Origin: SVEL01 sp045125245
Lineage (GTDB): Bacteria; Bacillota; Clostridia; Lachnospirales; Lachnospiraceae
Direction of reading: 5' to 3'
DNA: 5,078 nucleotides
Assembly: GCA_045125245.1 (NCBI GenBank)
Contig: JBGVNF010000030.1
Location: 1 to 5,078, forward strand
Numbering within the stretch: the stretch's first letter is position 1; each line of letters opens with the position of its first letter. The notes under the pieces are model-generated. The model did not search any database, had not been told where the DNA came from, and worked only from the letters and a program-made list of their open reading frames with translations. This document shows positions 1 through 4,956 of this stretch, one piece after another. The position numbers and the translations under genes were made by a program.

Positions 1-107
1 CGATAGCAGACCGTGATGTCGGCATCCTTGCTGATGATGCAGTCGTGCTCAACCGACAGAATCGGGAACTTGCTTTCGAGGGTAGCTGCTTTCATTACAT
101 TTCTCAT
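1..107 (-). CDS. traG: TraG, conjugation system ATPase (N-terminal fragment)
   Basis: Only the first 35 codons are present; the gene continues past the left edge. The ATG at 105-107 overlaps the traF stop as ATGA, so the two are translationally coupled. A second in-frame ATG lies four codons on, at 93-95. The visible protein begins MRNVMKAATLESKFPILSVE and goes on to a stretch containing IISKDADITVCY. This matches my recollection of the amino end of Bacteroidales TraG proteins, the VirB4-like ATPases that energise assembly of the mating apparatus at the inner membrane. The ATPase motifs lie outside the window and cannot be checked. The identity rests on this short N-terminus and on its place directly after traE and traF. 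Confidence 0.85.
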   Translation of the reverse strand, partial: MRNVMKAATLESKFPILSVEHDCIISKDADITVCY

Positions 108-436
108 GACTTTCTGTTTTTGAGGTTAGGAATAATCAATCGCAAGAATCGCTTGCGGTTGATGATGTAGCGTGGATGGTTCCGTGCAGCCTGTATCTTC
201 ATCAAGCCCCACTCGCCATATTTGGCATTCAGGTGGAAGGTCGCCCAGACAAGTACCGAAGCGGAGATGATTCCCAGTGCGATACATATCCATTGGTTCA
301 CGCCTGCCATATACAGCACCATAAAGGCAATGAGTATGGAGAGCAGACCGCCGGCGAAGATGAAGAGGTATTGGCTGCGTAGCCCCTTGAACTCGGGGCT
401 ACGACCAATCCCTTTGTTGATTTGATAGACCGCCAT
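104..436 (-). CDS. traF: TraF, DUF4133 inner-membrane conjugation protein
   Basis: A 110-residue protein, a usual size for this family. It has two strong hydrophobic segments at about residues 23-45 and 48-68, followed by a basic tail rich in Arg, Lys and Asn. This is the topology of a small inner-membrane subunit anchored by a hairpin, with most of the tail in the cytoplasm. The family is annotated as DUF4133/TraF in CTnDOT-type elements. Its size, two-helix plan and place just before the VirB4-like gene resemble VirB3 of other type IV systems; that equivalence is inference. The start codon is one base past the traE stop and the stop overlaps the traG start, so the gene belongs to a traE-traF-traG transcript. 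Confidence 0.88.
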   Translation of the reverse strand: MAVYQINKGIGRSPEFKGLRSQYLFIFAGGLLSILIAFMVLYMAGVNQWICIALGIISASVLVWATFHLNAKYGEWGLMKIQAARNHPRYIINRKRFLRLIIPNLKNRKS

Positions 437-437
437 A

Positions 438-734
438 TTAGAGAAAGAATGAACGTAAGATGGTGGCGGCTACAATCAGGAAGATACAGGCACCGAACCA
501 AGAGGCTGCGGTCTTCGAGGTGTCGGGGTCGCCCGAAGAGAACTTCGAATAGACCTTCACGCCACCGATGAGACCAACTACGGCTCCCACTGCGTAAATC
601 AACTTGGTACCGGGGTCGAAATACGATGTTACCATGTTGGTAGCCTCGGTGATACCTGCGATACCGTTACCCTGTGCGTAAGCACCTACTGTTGCAAGCA
701 TAAATGCTGCTGCGAATAATACTTTTTTCTTCAT
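438..734 (-). CDS. traE: TraE, DUF4134 small membrane (pilin-like) conjugation protein
   Basis: A 98-residue protein. Residues 1-21 form a clear signal peptide: a KKK amino end, a hydrophobic core and an AYAQ ending. Two further hydrophobic segments follow, at about residues 44-62 (Gly- and Val-rich) and 80-98 at the very C-terminus. This is the family annotated as DUF4134/TraE in Bacteroidales conjugative transposons. A cleaved signal plus two membrane helices in under 100 residues, placed before a VirB3-like and a VirB4-like gene, resembles VirB2 pilins; the pilin role is inference. This is the first gene of its run. A putative promoter lies upstream at 778-811, and an 8-bp inverted repeat ends three bases before the start codon. 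In related elements traE normally follows traD; here a plus-strand ATPase gene lies between them. Confidence 0.88.
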   Translation of the reverse strand: MKKKVLFAAAFMLATVGAYAQGNGIAGITEATNMVTSYFDPGTKLIYAVGAVVGLIGGVKVYSKFSSGDPDTSKTAASWFGACIFLIVAATILRSFFL

Positions 735-736
735 AC

Positions 737-775
737 GTCGAAATGTTTTTTAGTTATACAAAAAGTGATTTCGAC
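737..775. repeat. 8-bp perfect inverted repeat before traE
   Basis: GTCGAAAT at 737-744 and ATTTCGAC at 768-775 are perfect complements separated by 23 bp. The near arm ends three bases from the traE ATG. If the traE transcript starts upstream of 775, the RNA could fold and block initiation. If it starts near 771, as the putative -7 box suggests, part of the far arm is not transcribed, and a dyad operator bound by a protein is the better reading. Confidence 0.6.
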
Positions 776-777
776 TG

Positions 778-811
778 CGAATATATAGCACTTAATCCAT
801 TGATTTTCAAA
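778..811 (-). promoter_or_regulatory. Putative traE promoter
   Basis: Read on the minus strand, TTTG (808-811) is followed after 22 bp by TATATTCG (778-785). This is one base off the Bacteroides TAnnTTTG -7 element, at an acceptable spacing from a perfect -33 element. The start point would be near 771, giving a leader of about 37 bases. Three tandem 10-bp boxes begin 9 bp upstream of the -33 element, a suitable place for an activator next to a slightly weak promoter. No transcript data are available. Confidence 0.5.
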
Positions 812-820
812 TCGGTCTAT

Positions 821-850
821 ACATGTCATAACGTGTCATCAGATGTCATA
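821..850. repeat. Three tandem 10-bp boxes upstream of traE
   Basis: ACATGTCATA, ACGTGTCATC and AGATGTCATA follow each other with no gap, sharing A-x-x-TGTCAT. The 10-bp period places each box on the same face of the helix. A second block with the same box and period lies at 4883-4912, upstream of traA. Likely a cooperative binding site for a regulator of the transfer genes; the protein is not identified. Confidence 0.7.
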
Positions 851-950
851 GTTGGGGCGTTTTGAAGGGTGGATTTTGGGGTGAAAAGAGGTCGTGAGGA
901 GTTATAAATGATGTGCCAAATTTGAAATAGATTTTGTACCGAAGAGTGAA
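851..950. other. G-rich, C-poor intergenic tract
   Basis: No gene is seen here. The stretch 851-905 has only two C residues on the plus strand (858 and 893) and three runs of three or four G (854-857, 867-869, 878-881). Beyond it the sequence turns AT-rich. GAAATAGA at 924-931 is a degenerate fifth copy of the box array that starts at 951. Confidence 0.5.
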
Positions 951-1060
951 TTTATGGAAATAGAAAATGATAATTTGCACTATTTATGGAAATAGAAATA
1001 AGTAAATCGCATTATTTATGGAAATAGATTACAGAAAATTTGCTGTTTTATGGAAATAGA
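951..1060 (+). repeat. Array of four 14-bp boxes with exact 32-bp period
   Basis: The box TTTATGGAAATAGA occurs without mismatch at 951-964, 983-996, 1015-1028 and 1047-1060. The starts are exactly 32 bp apart, close to three helical turns, while the 18-bp spacers differ from each other. A partial copy (GAAATAGA, 924-931) lies 33 bp further upstream. Each box is an imperfect dyad, TTTAT-GGAA-ATAGA, with four of five arm bases pairing, so it could bind a dimer. The last box lies between the -33 and -7 elements of the promoter of the ATPase gene, so an occupied array should control, and most simply repress, that gene. Identical boxes with divergent spacers argue for selection on the boxes rather than recent duplication. 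Confidence 0.9.
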
Positions 1061-1070
1061 ATTATTTTTG
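1039..1070 (+). promoter_or_regulatory. Promoter of the AAA_14/DUF4143 ATPase gene
   Basis: TTTG at 1039-1042, then 20 bp, then TATTTTTG at 1063-1070: a perfect match to the Bacteroides TTTG / TAnnTTTG promoter. Transcription should start near 1077, only about 13 bases before the ATG at 1090, which gives a very short leader. The fourth 14-bp box (1047-1060) fills the spacer. Confidence 0.75.
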
Positions 1071-1089
1071 CAGTAAAATAATATGAATT

Positions 1090-2358
1090 ATGAATACTCA
1101 GACATTACTATCAATAGTAGCAGACCAGCGTGAGGAGTTGCTAGCGAATGATTACTCGGAGTTGTGCCCACGTCCTGAAGAATCACAACTTGACTTAAAG
1201 AGCAATCGAGCTCAGGTTGTGATAGGTGTCAGACGATGTGGAAAATCAACATTATGCGAAATGTTCCTTAAGCAAAAGGGGATTGACTTTGCCTATGTAA
1301 ACTTTGATGATGACCGAATGGAGGATATGAAGGCAAGTGATTTAGACCATTTGCTTGAAGCATTATATATGACCTATGGAGAGTTCAAATATCTGTTCCT
1401 TGATGAGATACAGAATATAGAAGGCTGGCCATTGTTTGTCAATCGATTGCTTCGCCAGAAAATGCATCTATTTATTACAGGTTCTAATTCTAAATTACTC
1501 AGTAAGGAATTAAGTACACATCTGACAGGAAGAAATAATAAGGTGGAACTCTATCCTTTCTCATACTCCGAGTATTGTGCAATGAAAAAGATAGATACCA
1601 CTTCGCTATCAACAAAAGCAAAGGGTATTCGCAAAAGTACCCTACATGAATATCTTCTACAAGGTGGATTCCCAGAATTGTTCAATGAGAGTAATCGTAG
1701 AGGTTATATTAACGGATTATTGGATGCCATCATCAAGAATGATATAGCAAAACGTTTCAAAGTTCGCAATGTGGAAGCATTACGAAGAATCGCAGCTTAT
1801 CTTGCCGATAATTATTGTCAGGAATTTGTCGCAAAAACGGTAGGAGAATTATTCGGAGTATCAAATCATACGGCTGAGAACTATTATTCCTACCTTAAAG
1901 AGGCTTTTCTATTGGTAGGAGTAAATCGTTTCTCATATAAAAGTAAAGATCGTGTAAGAAACGAAAAGGTTTATGTAGTGGATACTGCATTTGTCACTGA
2001 ACGCGAGGATAATTTCTCATTGGAAAATCTCGGCTGGAAGTTGGAGAATATAGTATGCATTGAGCTGATGCGTCGCTATAAGCCACTCTTTTGTGATGTT
2101 TTCTACTATAAGGAAACATCTTCGCAAGTTGATTTTGTTATAGCAAAAGATGGCAATGTACAAGAGTTGATACAGGTATCATACGATATCTCTACTGAAA
2201 AGACACGCAATAGAGAGATTAGAGGTTTGAAGAATGCAGCCAAGAAACTAAAGTGCAATAATCTTACGCTTGTAACATTTGAAGAACAAGAAACAATTGA
2301 GGAGGATGGTTACACCATAAATGTTGTTCCTGCTACAGAGTGGTTGCTTAACAAATAA
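1090..2358 (+). CDS. ATP-binding protein, AAA_14 + DUF4143 family (cargo gene)
   Basis: A full-length 422-residue protein. Residues 46-54 (GVRRCGKST) are the Walker A loop, 101-109 (YLFLDEIQN) the Walker B segment with Asp105-Glu106, and 127-137 (LFITGSNSKLL) the sensor strand, followed by LTGR at 145-148. Residues of about 230-276 resemble a winged helix. The C-terminal part is DUF4143, a PD-(D/E)XK-nuclease-like fold: Glu319, Asp348 in QVDFVI and IQVSY at 361-365 stand at the usual positions. The canonical Glu-x-Lys reads Gln-Val-Ser here, so nuclease activity is doubtful; from memory, a Gln at this place is common in Bacteroidetes members. The function of this widespread family is not established. 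The gene is visibly more AT-rich than traE-traG, lies opposite to the tra genes and has its own promoter and box array, all consistent with an acquired cargo gene. The ATG at 1090 fits the P-loop spacing; an ATG at 1083 is out of frame. Confidence 0.9.
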   Translation: MNTQTLLSIVADQREELLANDYSELCPRPEESQLDLKSNRAQVVIGVRRCGKSTLCEMFLKQKGIDFAYVNFDDDRMEDMKASDLDHLLEALYMTYGEFKYLFLDEIQNIEGWPLFVNRLLRQKMHLFITGSNSKLLSKELSTHLTGRNNKVELYPFSYSEYCAMKKIDTTSLSTKAKGIRKSTLHEYLLQGGFPELFNESNRRGYINGLLDAIIKNDIAKRFKVRNVEALRRIAAYLADNYCQEFVAKTVGELFGVSNHTAENYYSYLKEAFLLVGVNRFSYKSKDRVRNEKVYVVDTAFVTEREDNFSLENLGWKLENIVCIELMRRYKPLFCDVFYYKETSSQVDFVIAKDGNVQELIQVSYDISTEKTRNREIRGLKNAAKKLKCNNLTLVTFEEQETIEEDGYTINVVPATEWLLNK

Positions 2359-2381
2359 ATCTTATTTAATTTACTAATAGC

Positions 2382-2424
2382 AAGGCAAGAATCCTAATGC
2401 ACAAGGCATTACGATACTTGCCTT
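2382..2424. terminator. Nested hairpin after the ATPase gene, possible terminator
   Basis: AAGGCAAG (2382-2389) pairs perfectly with CTTGCCTT (2417-2424). Inside it TAATGC (2395-2400) pairs with GCATTA (2406-2411) around a 5-base loop, with a symmetric 5/5 internal loop between the stems. It starts 23 bp after the ATPase stop and lies between convergent genes. There is no U-run on either side, so terminator activity is a guess from position; a protein-binding dyad is also possible. Confidence 0.45.
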
Positions 2425-2461
2425 ACTTGTTAATTGGAGTAGCTGAATACACATATAAACA

Positions 2462-2491
2462 CTGACACCCCGATTCACATCGGAGTGCCAG
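2462..2491. terminator. Strong hairpin between convergent genes
   Basis: The two halves of 2462-2491 pair over 11 bp with two mismatches around the loop TCAC (2475-2478); the core is CCGAT/ATCGG. On the minus strand it lies 44 bp past the traD-like stop and could end that transcript, although what follows is only moderately T-rich. On the plus strand it is followed by CCTAGTTAACC, an AT-rich stretch and an ATG at 2516 that opens only eight codons (MKKRMFIT). This looks like a gene leader that has lost its gene. The 9-bp direct repeat ATATAAACA flanks the unit at 2453-2461 and 2507-2515. Confidence 0.5.
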
Positions 2492-2534
2492 CCTAGTTAA
2501 CCAAATATATAAACAATGAAAAAAAGAATGTTTA

Positions 2535-3419
2535 TTACATAAATTTATTCCAATCAACCGCAATACGCTCTGATTGCTTACCATTCTGCCGACGACCTGC
2601 ACCATCAAGATTATCTCTTAGCAATCTATCCACTTGCTTTTCCGTACTGATAGATGTAGTGTAAAAATGATAGATGTCGGAATCTTGAAGTTTATATAAG
2701 GTCTCTGCGGCATCCATAATCTTTTCCTTATCTGTAGTCCTATTCAATAAGACATCTGCCACATTACCCAACTCTTCAAAAGTACAGGCTCCCGAAAATT
2801 CCGGATCAGGAATAGACTCGGAAGACATCAATTCTTTCATATCCTCTTGCGACAATCTTTTCTGCGGTACAAAATTATCCTCTACATCTTCCGGATTGAC
2901 ATCCTCATCAATAGGTAACTCAACCTGCTTCAACTCTATTGAGCGTGTCGGAGTCTTGCGAGCGACTTCAGGGTCTTCATAATAGATAATATTGGACTTA
3001 CCCATAACCTCATTCGGGTCATCAAAAACCACAGGCTTAATTTTAGGCTTAGGCTTTTCTTCTACGGGTGACTTCAATGTTTCATCTTGTGAAGTGTCTT
3101 CAAATCTCTTGGCAAGTTCCTCCACTATTGCTTGAGCTTCCAAATCAGAATAAGATGAAGGTTGAAATGCTTGCTCTTCAGACTGTACCTTCTGCAACAT
3201 AGGTCTTTGCATTCTGGCTTTTCGCCTGTCCTTCCTCGCTTTCTCTTCCATCCGTTTCTTTCGATACTTCCACAATCTGATACGGGCAATACGAGCCCAA
3301 TTGTGTAACATATTCCAGAAGTCATACATTCGCTGACTGAAAATCATATTCCATACTTTGTATAATATATAGGTTGCTGATACTGCCTTAACTGATAAAT
3401 AAAAAATGGTTGTTGTCAT
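2535..3419 (-). CDS. traD: TraD-like conjugal transfer protein
   Basis: A 294-residue protein with one hydrophobic segment at about residues 4-26, a strongly basic stretch at about 42-72 (many Arg and Lys), a long low-complexity middle rich in Glu, Pro and Lys (about 75-205), and a compact C-terminal region at about 207-278 starting DPEFSGACTFEELGNV. This plan suggests a membrane-anchored protein with a cytoplasmic, partly disordered body. It matches my memory of the proteins annotated TraD (perhaps DUF4122) in Bacteroidales conjugative transposons; the biochemical role is unknown. It starts five bases after the traB-like stop, in one operon with traA and traB. No enzyme motif is visible. It is not related to TraD of the F plasmid, which is a coupling ATPase. 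The assignment leans on position and the C-terminal region. Confidence 0.65.
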   Translation of the reverse strand: MTTTIFYLSVKAVSATYILYKVWNMIFSQRMYDFWNMLHNWARIARIRLWKYRKKRMEEKARKDRRKARMQRPMLQKVQSEEQAFQPSSYSDLEAQAIVEELAKRFEDTSQDETLKSPVEEKPKPKIKPVVFDDPNEVMGKSNIIYYEDPEVARKTPTRSIELKQVELPIDEDVNPEDVEDNFVPQKRLSQEDMKELMSSESIPDPEFSGACTFEELGNVADVLLNRTTDKEKIMDAAETLYKLQDSDIYHFYTTSISTEKQVDRLLRDNLDGAGRRQNGKQSERIAVDWNKFM

Positions 3420-3424
3420 AGTTG

Positions 3425-3838
3425 TTAAATTTTAGGTGGTGAAAATCGTTCTTTATAAAGTTGAGTTATCTCCTCAATATTAAGTTCTATATGCTCTGCT
3501 ATAATGTTACTGAGATAGCTTGCAATGCTGGTCTCTGGAGCAATCACGGGTAAAAAGTTCTTGATTTGCTCGTATAGCTGACGATTCAGATACACTTGAA
3601 CACGCCCCGACATAGGTGTATTCATCAAATACTTCTGTCTATAGTTGCTCTCTTCCTTTCTTTTGCGAGGCTTGGGCTTTTCTTGCACCACCTCTTCAAC
3701 AGGTTCGTCCTCGGTGGTTATGGCTTCATTTAGAATCTCCTGTACAGAAGTTTCATTCTTAGAAACATTATCAGGTTCCCGCCCTGCCATATACCCCCTT
3801 ATAAGATCCTCATCGACTTTTACGCTCTTCTTTGCCAT
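3425..3838 (-). CDS. traB: TraB-like DUF3408 protein, probable partner of TraA
   Basis: A 137-residue protein with two parts. Residues 1-68 are charged and probably disordered, with a basic patch around 53-65 (KPKPRKRKEE). Residues of about 76-131, beginning GRVQVYLNRQLYEQ, form a strand followed by helices in the manner of ribbon-helix-helix DNA-binding proteins. This is the DUF3408 family found just after the ParA-like gene in CTnDOT-type elements, where members are called TraB or TraC. The start is two bases after the traA stop, so the two are almost certainly co-translated. A ParA ATPase followed by a small basic DNA-binding protein resembles a partition pair, so DNA positioning at the mating machinery is a reasonable inference. 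Only one DUF3408 gene is present here; I remember two in CTnDOT. Confidence 0.75.
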   Translation of the reverse strand: MAKKSVKVDEDLIRGYMAGREPDNVSKNETSVQEILNEAITTEDEPVEEVVQEKPKPRKRKEESNYRQKYLMNTPMSGRVQVYLNRQLYEQIKNFLPVIAPETSIASYLSNIIAEHIELNIEEITQLYKERFSPPKI

Positions 3839-3840
3839 AG

Positions 3841-4596
3841 TTATTTCAGTTTAAGTATTTCAAGAAGTTCATTGGCAAGTTCCTGTAATCCGCTTCCTTT
3901 GAGTTGCCCCGCAGGAGGAGGCAACAGCGAACATCGGAAATAGGTACGAGATGACATCGACAACTCCTTCTCGTATCGACAAAGTTCTGGGATACTTGAT
4001 TTCAGTACTTTTAATCCTGTCTTCTCCATCAACTCCGAATAGTTCTTGAGTACCTCCACATTGCTCCTGCGCTTTACCTTCGTCCAGAACATATAGATGT
4101 CCTTAAGCGGAATGCCTTTCTTTTCTGCCAAGAATCTCACCACACTGCTTGCGAAGCTGAAACTGCTATCCATTACAAAGTTGTCGGCAGCAATGGGAGT
4201 CAATACATAATCCACATTGAAAATGGTCTGTAAAACTCCGGGGACATCCATAGAACCTGGGAGGTCAATAAAAATGATGTCATACTCTCCAGTTTCTGCA
4301 AACTCTCCCGCTGTGGCGCGGGCCTCTTCGGGCCTTACCCTTTTGATAGGATAAATCTTACAACCTCGAAGTCTTTGCTCTTCAAGAAGCGTCATATACC
4401 TCTTGTTTTTCTCCACCATCTCCTTGTCTCGTTCACGGAGATTATAAAGGCTACGCTGGGTAGCATCACAATCCACGATGGCTACACTCTTATCCATCGT
4501 ATAGTTCAGGAGGCTGGCAAGGGCTACCAACATTGTACTTTTACCAACTCCACCTTTCTGGTTGCTTACTGCAACAAATACTGGCTTTTTCTTCAT
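3841..4596 (-). CDS. traA: TraA, ParA/MinD-family ATPase
   Basis: A 251-residue ParA-type ATPase of normal length. Residues 14-21 (KGGVGKST) are the deviant Walker A loop with its signature Lys14. Residues 41-47 (VDCDATQ) form the Walker A-prime segment, in which ParA proteins usually have Asp-x-Asp. Residues 107-114 (IIFIDLPG) form the Walker B strand with Asp111. These motifs place it among ATPases that dimerise on nucleotide and move DNA or protein cargo over the nucleoid. In CTnDOT-like elements the first tra gene encodes such a protein; its role in transfer is not well defined. It heads the traA-traB-traD operon. The promoter appears to lie far upstream (4840-4871), leaving a leader of about 240 bases with inverted repeats. 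The MKKKPVFVAVSNQ start is typical of the family and needs no extension. Confidence 0.88.
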   Translation of the reverse strand: MKKKPVFVAVSNQKGGVGKSTMLVALASLLNYTMDKSVAIVDCDATQRSLYNLRERDKEMVEKNKRYMTLLEEQRLRGCKIYPIKRVRPEEARATAGEFAETGEYDIIFIDLPGSMDVPGVLQTIFNVDYVLTPIAADNFVMDSSFSFASSVVRFLAEKKGIPLKDIYMFWTKVKRRSNVEVLKNYSELMEKTGLKVLKSSIPELCRYEKELSMSSRTYFRCSLLPPPAGQLKGSGLQELANELLEILKLK

Positions 4597-4839
4597 AACT
4601 GTAAATTTTTTAATGGTTAATTACTTATTACATTATTTGTCTATTACTTGGTTTGTTGGTTACTTGGTGATATGGTGACATTGTGCTCACCAACCAATAA
4701 GTCAACCTTTGTTTGTTGCAACGCCCCAATAATGCAATAATTATTTGCTTGCTTACTCTCACAATTTCACCAATCCTTAATCACTTAATCAAGCAATCAA
4801 TTATTGGTTTGTTGCACCATTTCTGACGCAAAGAAATAG
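4597..4839 (-). other. Long untranslated leader of traA
   Basis: No gene is seen. TTGGTGA (4664-4670) and TCACCAA (4687-4693) form a perfect 7-bp inverted repeat, with competing pairings offered by GTTGGT (4655-4660)/ACCAAC (4689-4694) and a second GGTGA (4674-4678). A further dyad is CCAATAAT (4726-4733)/ATTATTGG (4800-4807), with the palindrome AATAATTATT at 4736-4745 inside it. TTGGTTTGTTG is present twice, at 4648-4658 and 4804-4814. Possible uses are RNA structure controlling traA, or a binding site for the ParA/DUF3408 pair. A second, weaker -7 candidate (TTTCTTTG on the minus strand) is at 4829-4836. Confidence 0.45.
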
Positions 4840-4871
4840 CGAAAAATTGGAATAATCACAATGTCGTCAAG
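4840..4871 (-). promoter_or_regulatory. Putative traA promoter
   Basis: On the minus strand CTTG (4868-4871) is followed after 20 bp by ATTTTTCG (4840-4847). Both elements deviate from TTTG / TAnnTTTG, so on its own this would be weak. The support is the layout: the far edge of the -7 box lies 43 bp from the 10-bp boxes, exactly as in the traE promoter, and both -7 boxes end in TTCG followed by C. A weak promoter beside regular boxes suggests that an activator is needed. Confidence 0.4.
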
Positions 4872-4882
4872 CCTCTGACTAC

Positions 4883-4912
4883 ACATGTCATCATATGTCA
4901 TCACATTGCATA
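4883..4912. repeat. Tandem 10-bp boxes between traA and the right-hand promoter
   Basis: ACATGTCATC, ATATGTCATC and the degenerate ACATTGCATA follow each other with a 10-bp period. They share the TGTCAT core with the three boxes at 821-850 upstream of traE and have the same orientation relative to the tra genes. The block lies 11 bp from the putative traA -33 element on one side and 10 bp from a plus-strand -33 candidate on the other, so one bound protein could serve both directions. Confidence 0.65.
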
Positions 4913-4922
4913 TAACTCGCTA

Positions 4923-4953
4923 TTTATCAATAGAATACACCTGTCTAACTTTG
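4923..4953 (+). promoter_or_regulatory. Plus-strand promoter reading out of the window
   Basis: TAACTTTG at 4946-4953 is a perfect TAnnTTTG -7 element. TTTA at 4923-4926, 19 bp upstream, matches three of four bases of the -33 element. Transcription would start near 4960 and head to the right, divergent from traA. The gene it serves lies beyond the edge; in related elements the mobilisation genes are often found there. Confidence 0.55.
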
Positions 4954-4956
4954 CAC

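Noticed and set aside
176..425. Plus-strand open frames opposite traF
   Set aside because: They are antisense to a well-recognised membrane protein gene, have no family resemblance and show no promoter; they are shadows of traF.
854..861. GGGGCGTT near traE is also present inverted at 4720-4727 near traA
   Set aside because: An eight-base match in opposite orientation, at a different distance from the 10-bp boxes, is not distinguishable from chance.
951..1060. CRISPR-like appearance of the regularly spaced repeats
   Set aside because: The repeats are only 14 bp with 18-bp AT-rich spacers, there are four copies, no cas genes are nearby, and the last copy lies within a promoter. An operator array explains it better.
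951..1060. Replication iterons or DnaA boxes
   Set aside because: The box matches the DnaA consensus TTATCCACA poorly (six of nine bases), and no replication initiator gene is present in the window; the promoter context points to regulation.
2359..2534. Target-site duplication marking insertion of the ATPase gene
   Set aside because: I found no convincing matching direct repeats between the left flank (735-950) and the right flank (2359-2534), and no transposase or terminal inverted repeats, so the insertion borders cannot be placed.
2423..2608. Minus-strand 61-residue frame overlapping the end of the traD-like gene
   Set aside because: It overlaps the real gene in another frame and runs through the strong hairpin, with composition unlike a protein.
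3645..3854. Plus-strand frame opposite traB
   Set aside because: It is an antisense shadow of the DUF3408 gene, and its Ser- and Leu-rich composition follows from the coding on the other strand.
4375..4620. Plus-strand frame opposite the start of traA
   Set aside because: It lies antisense to the Walker A region of a clear ParA-type gene and has no independent support.
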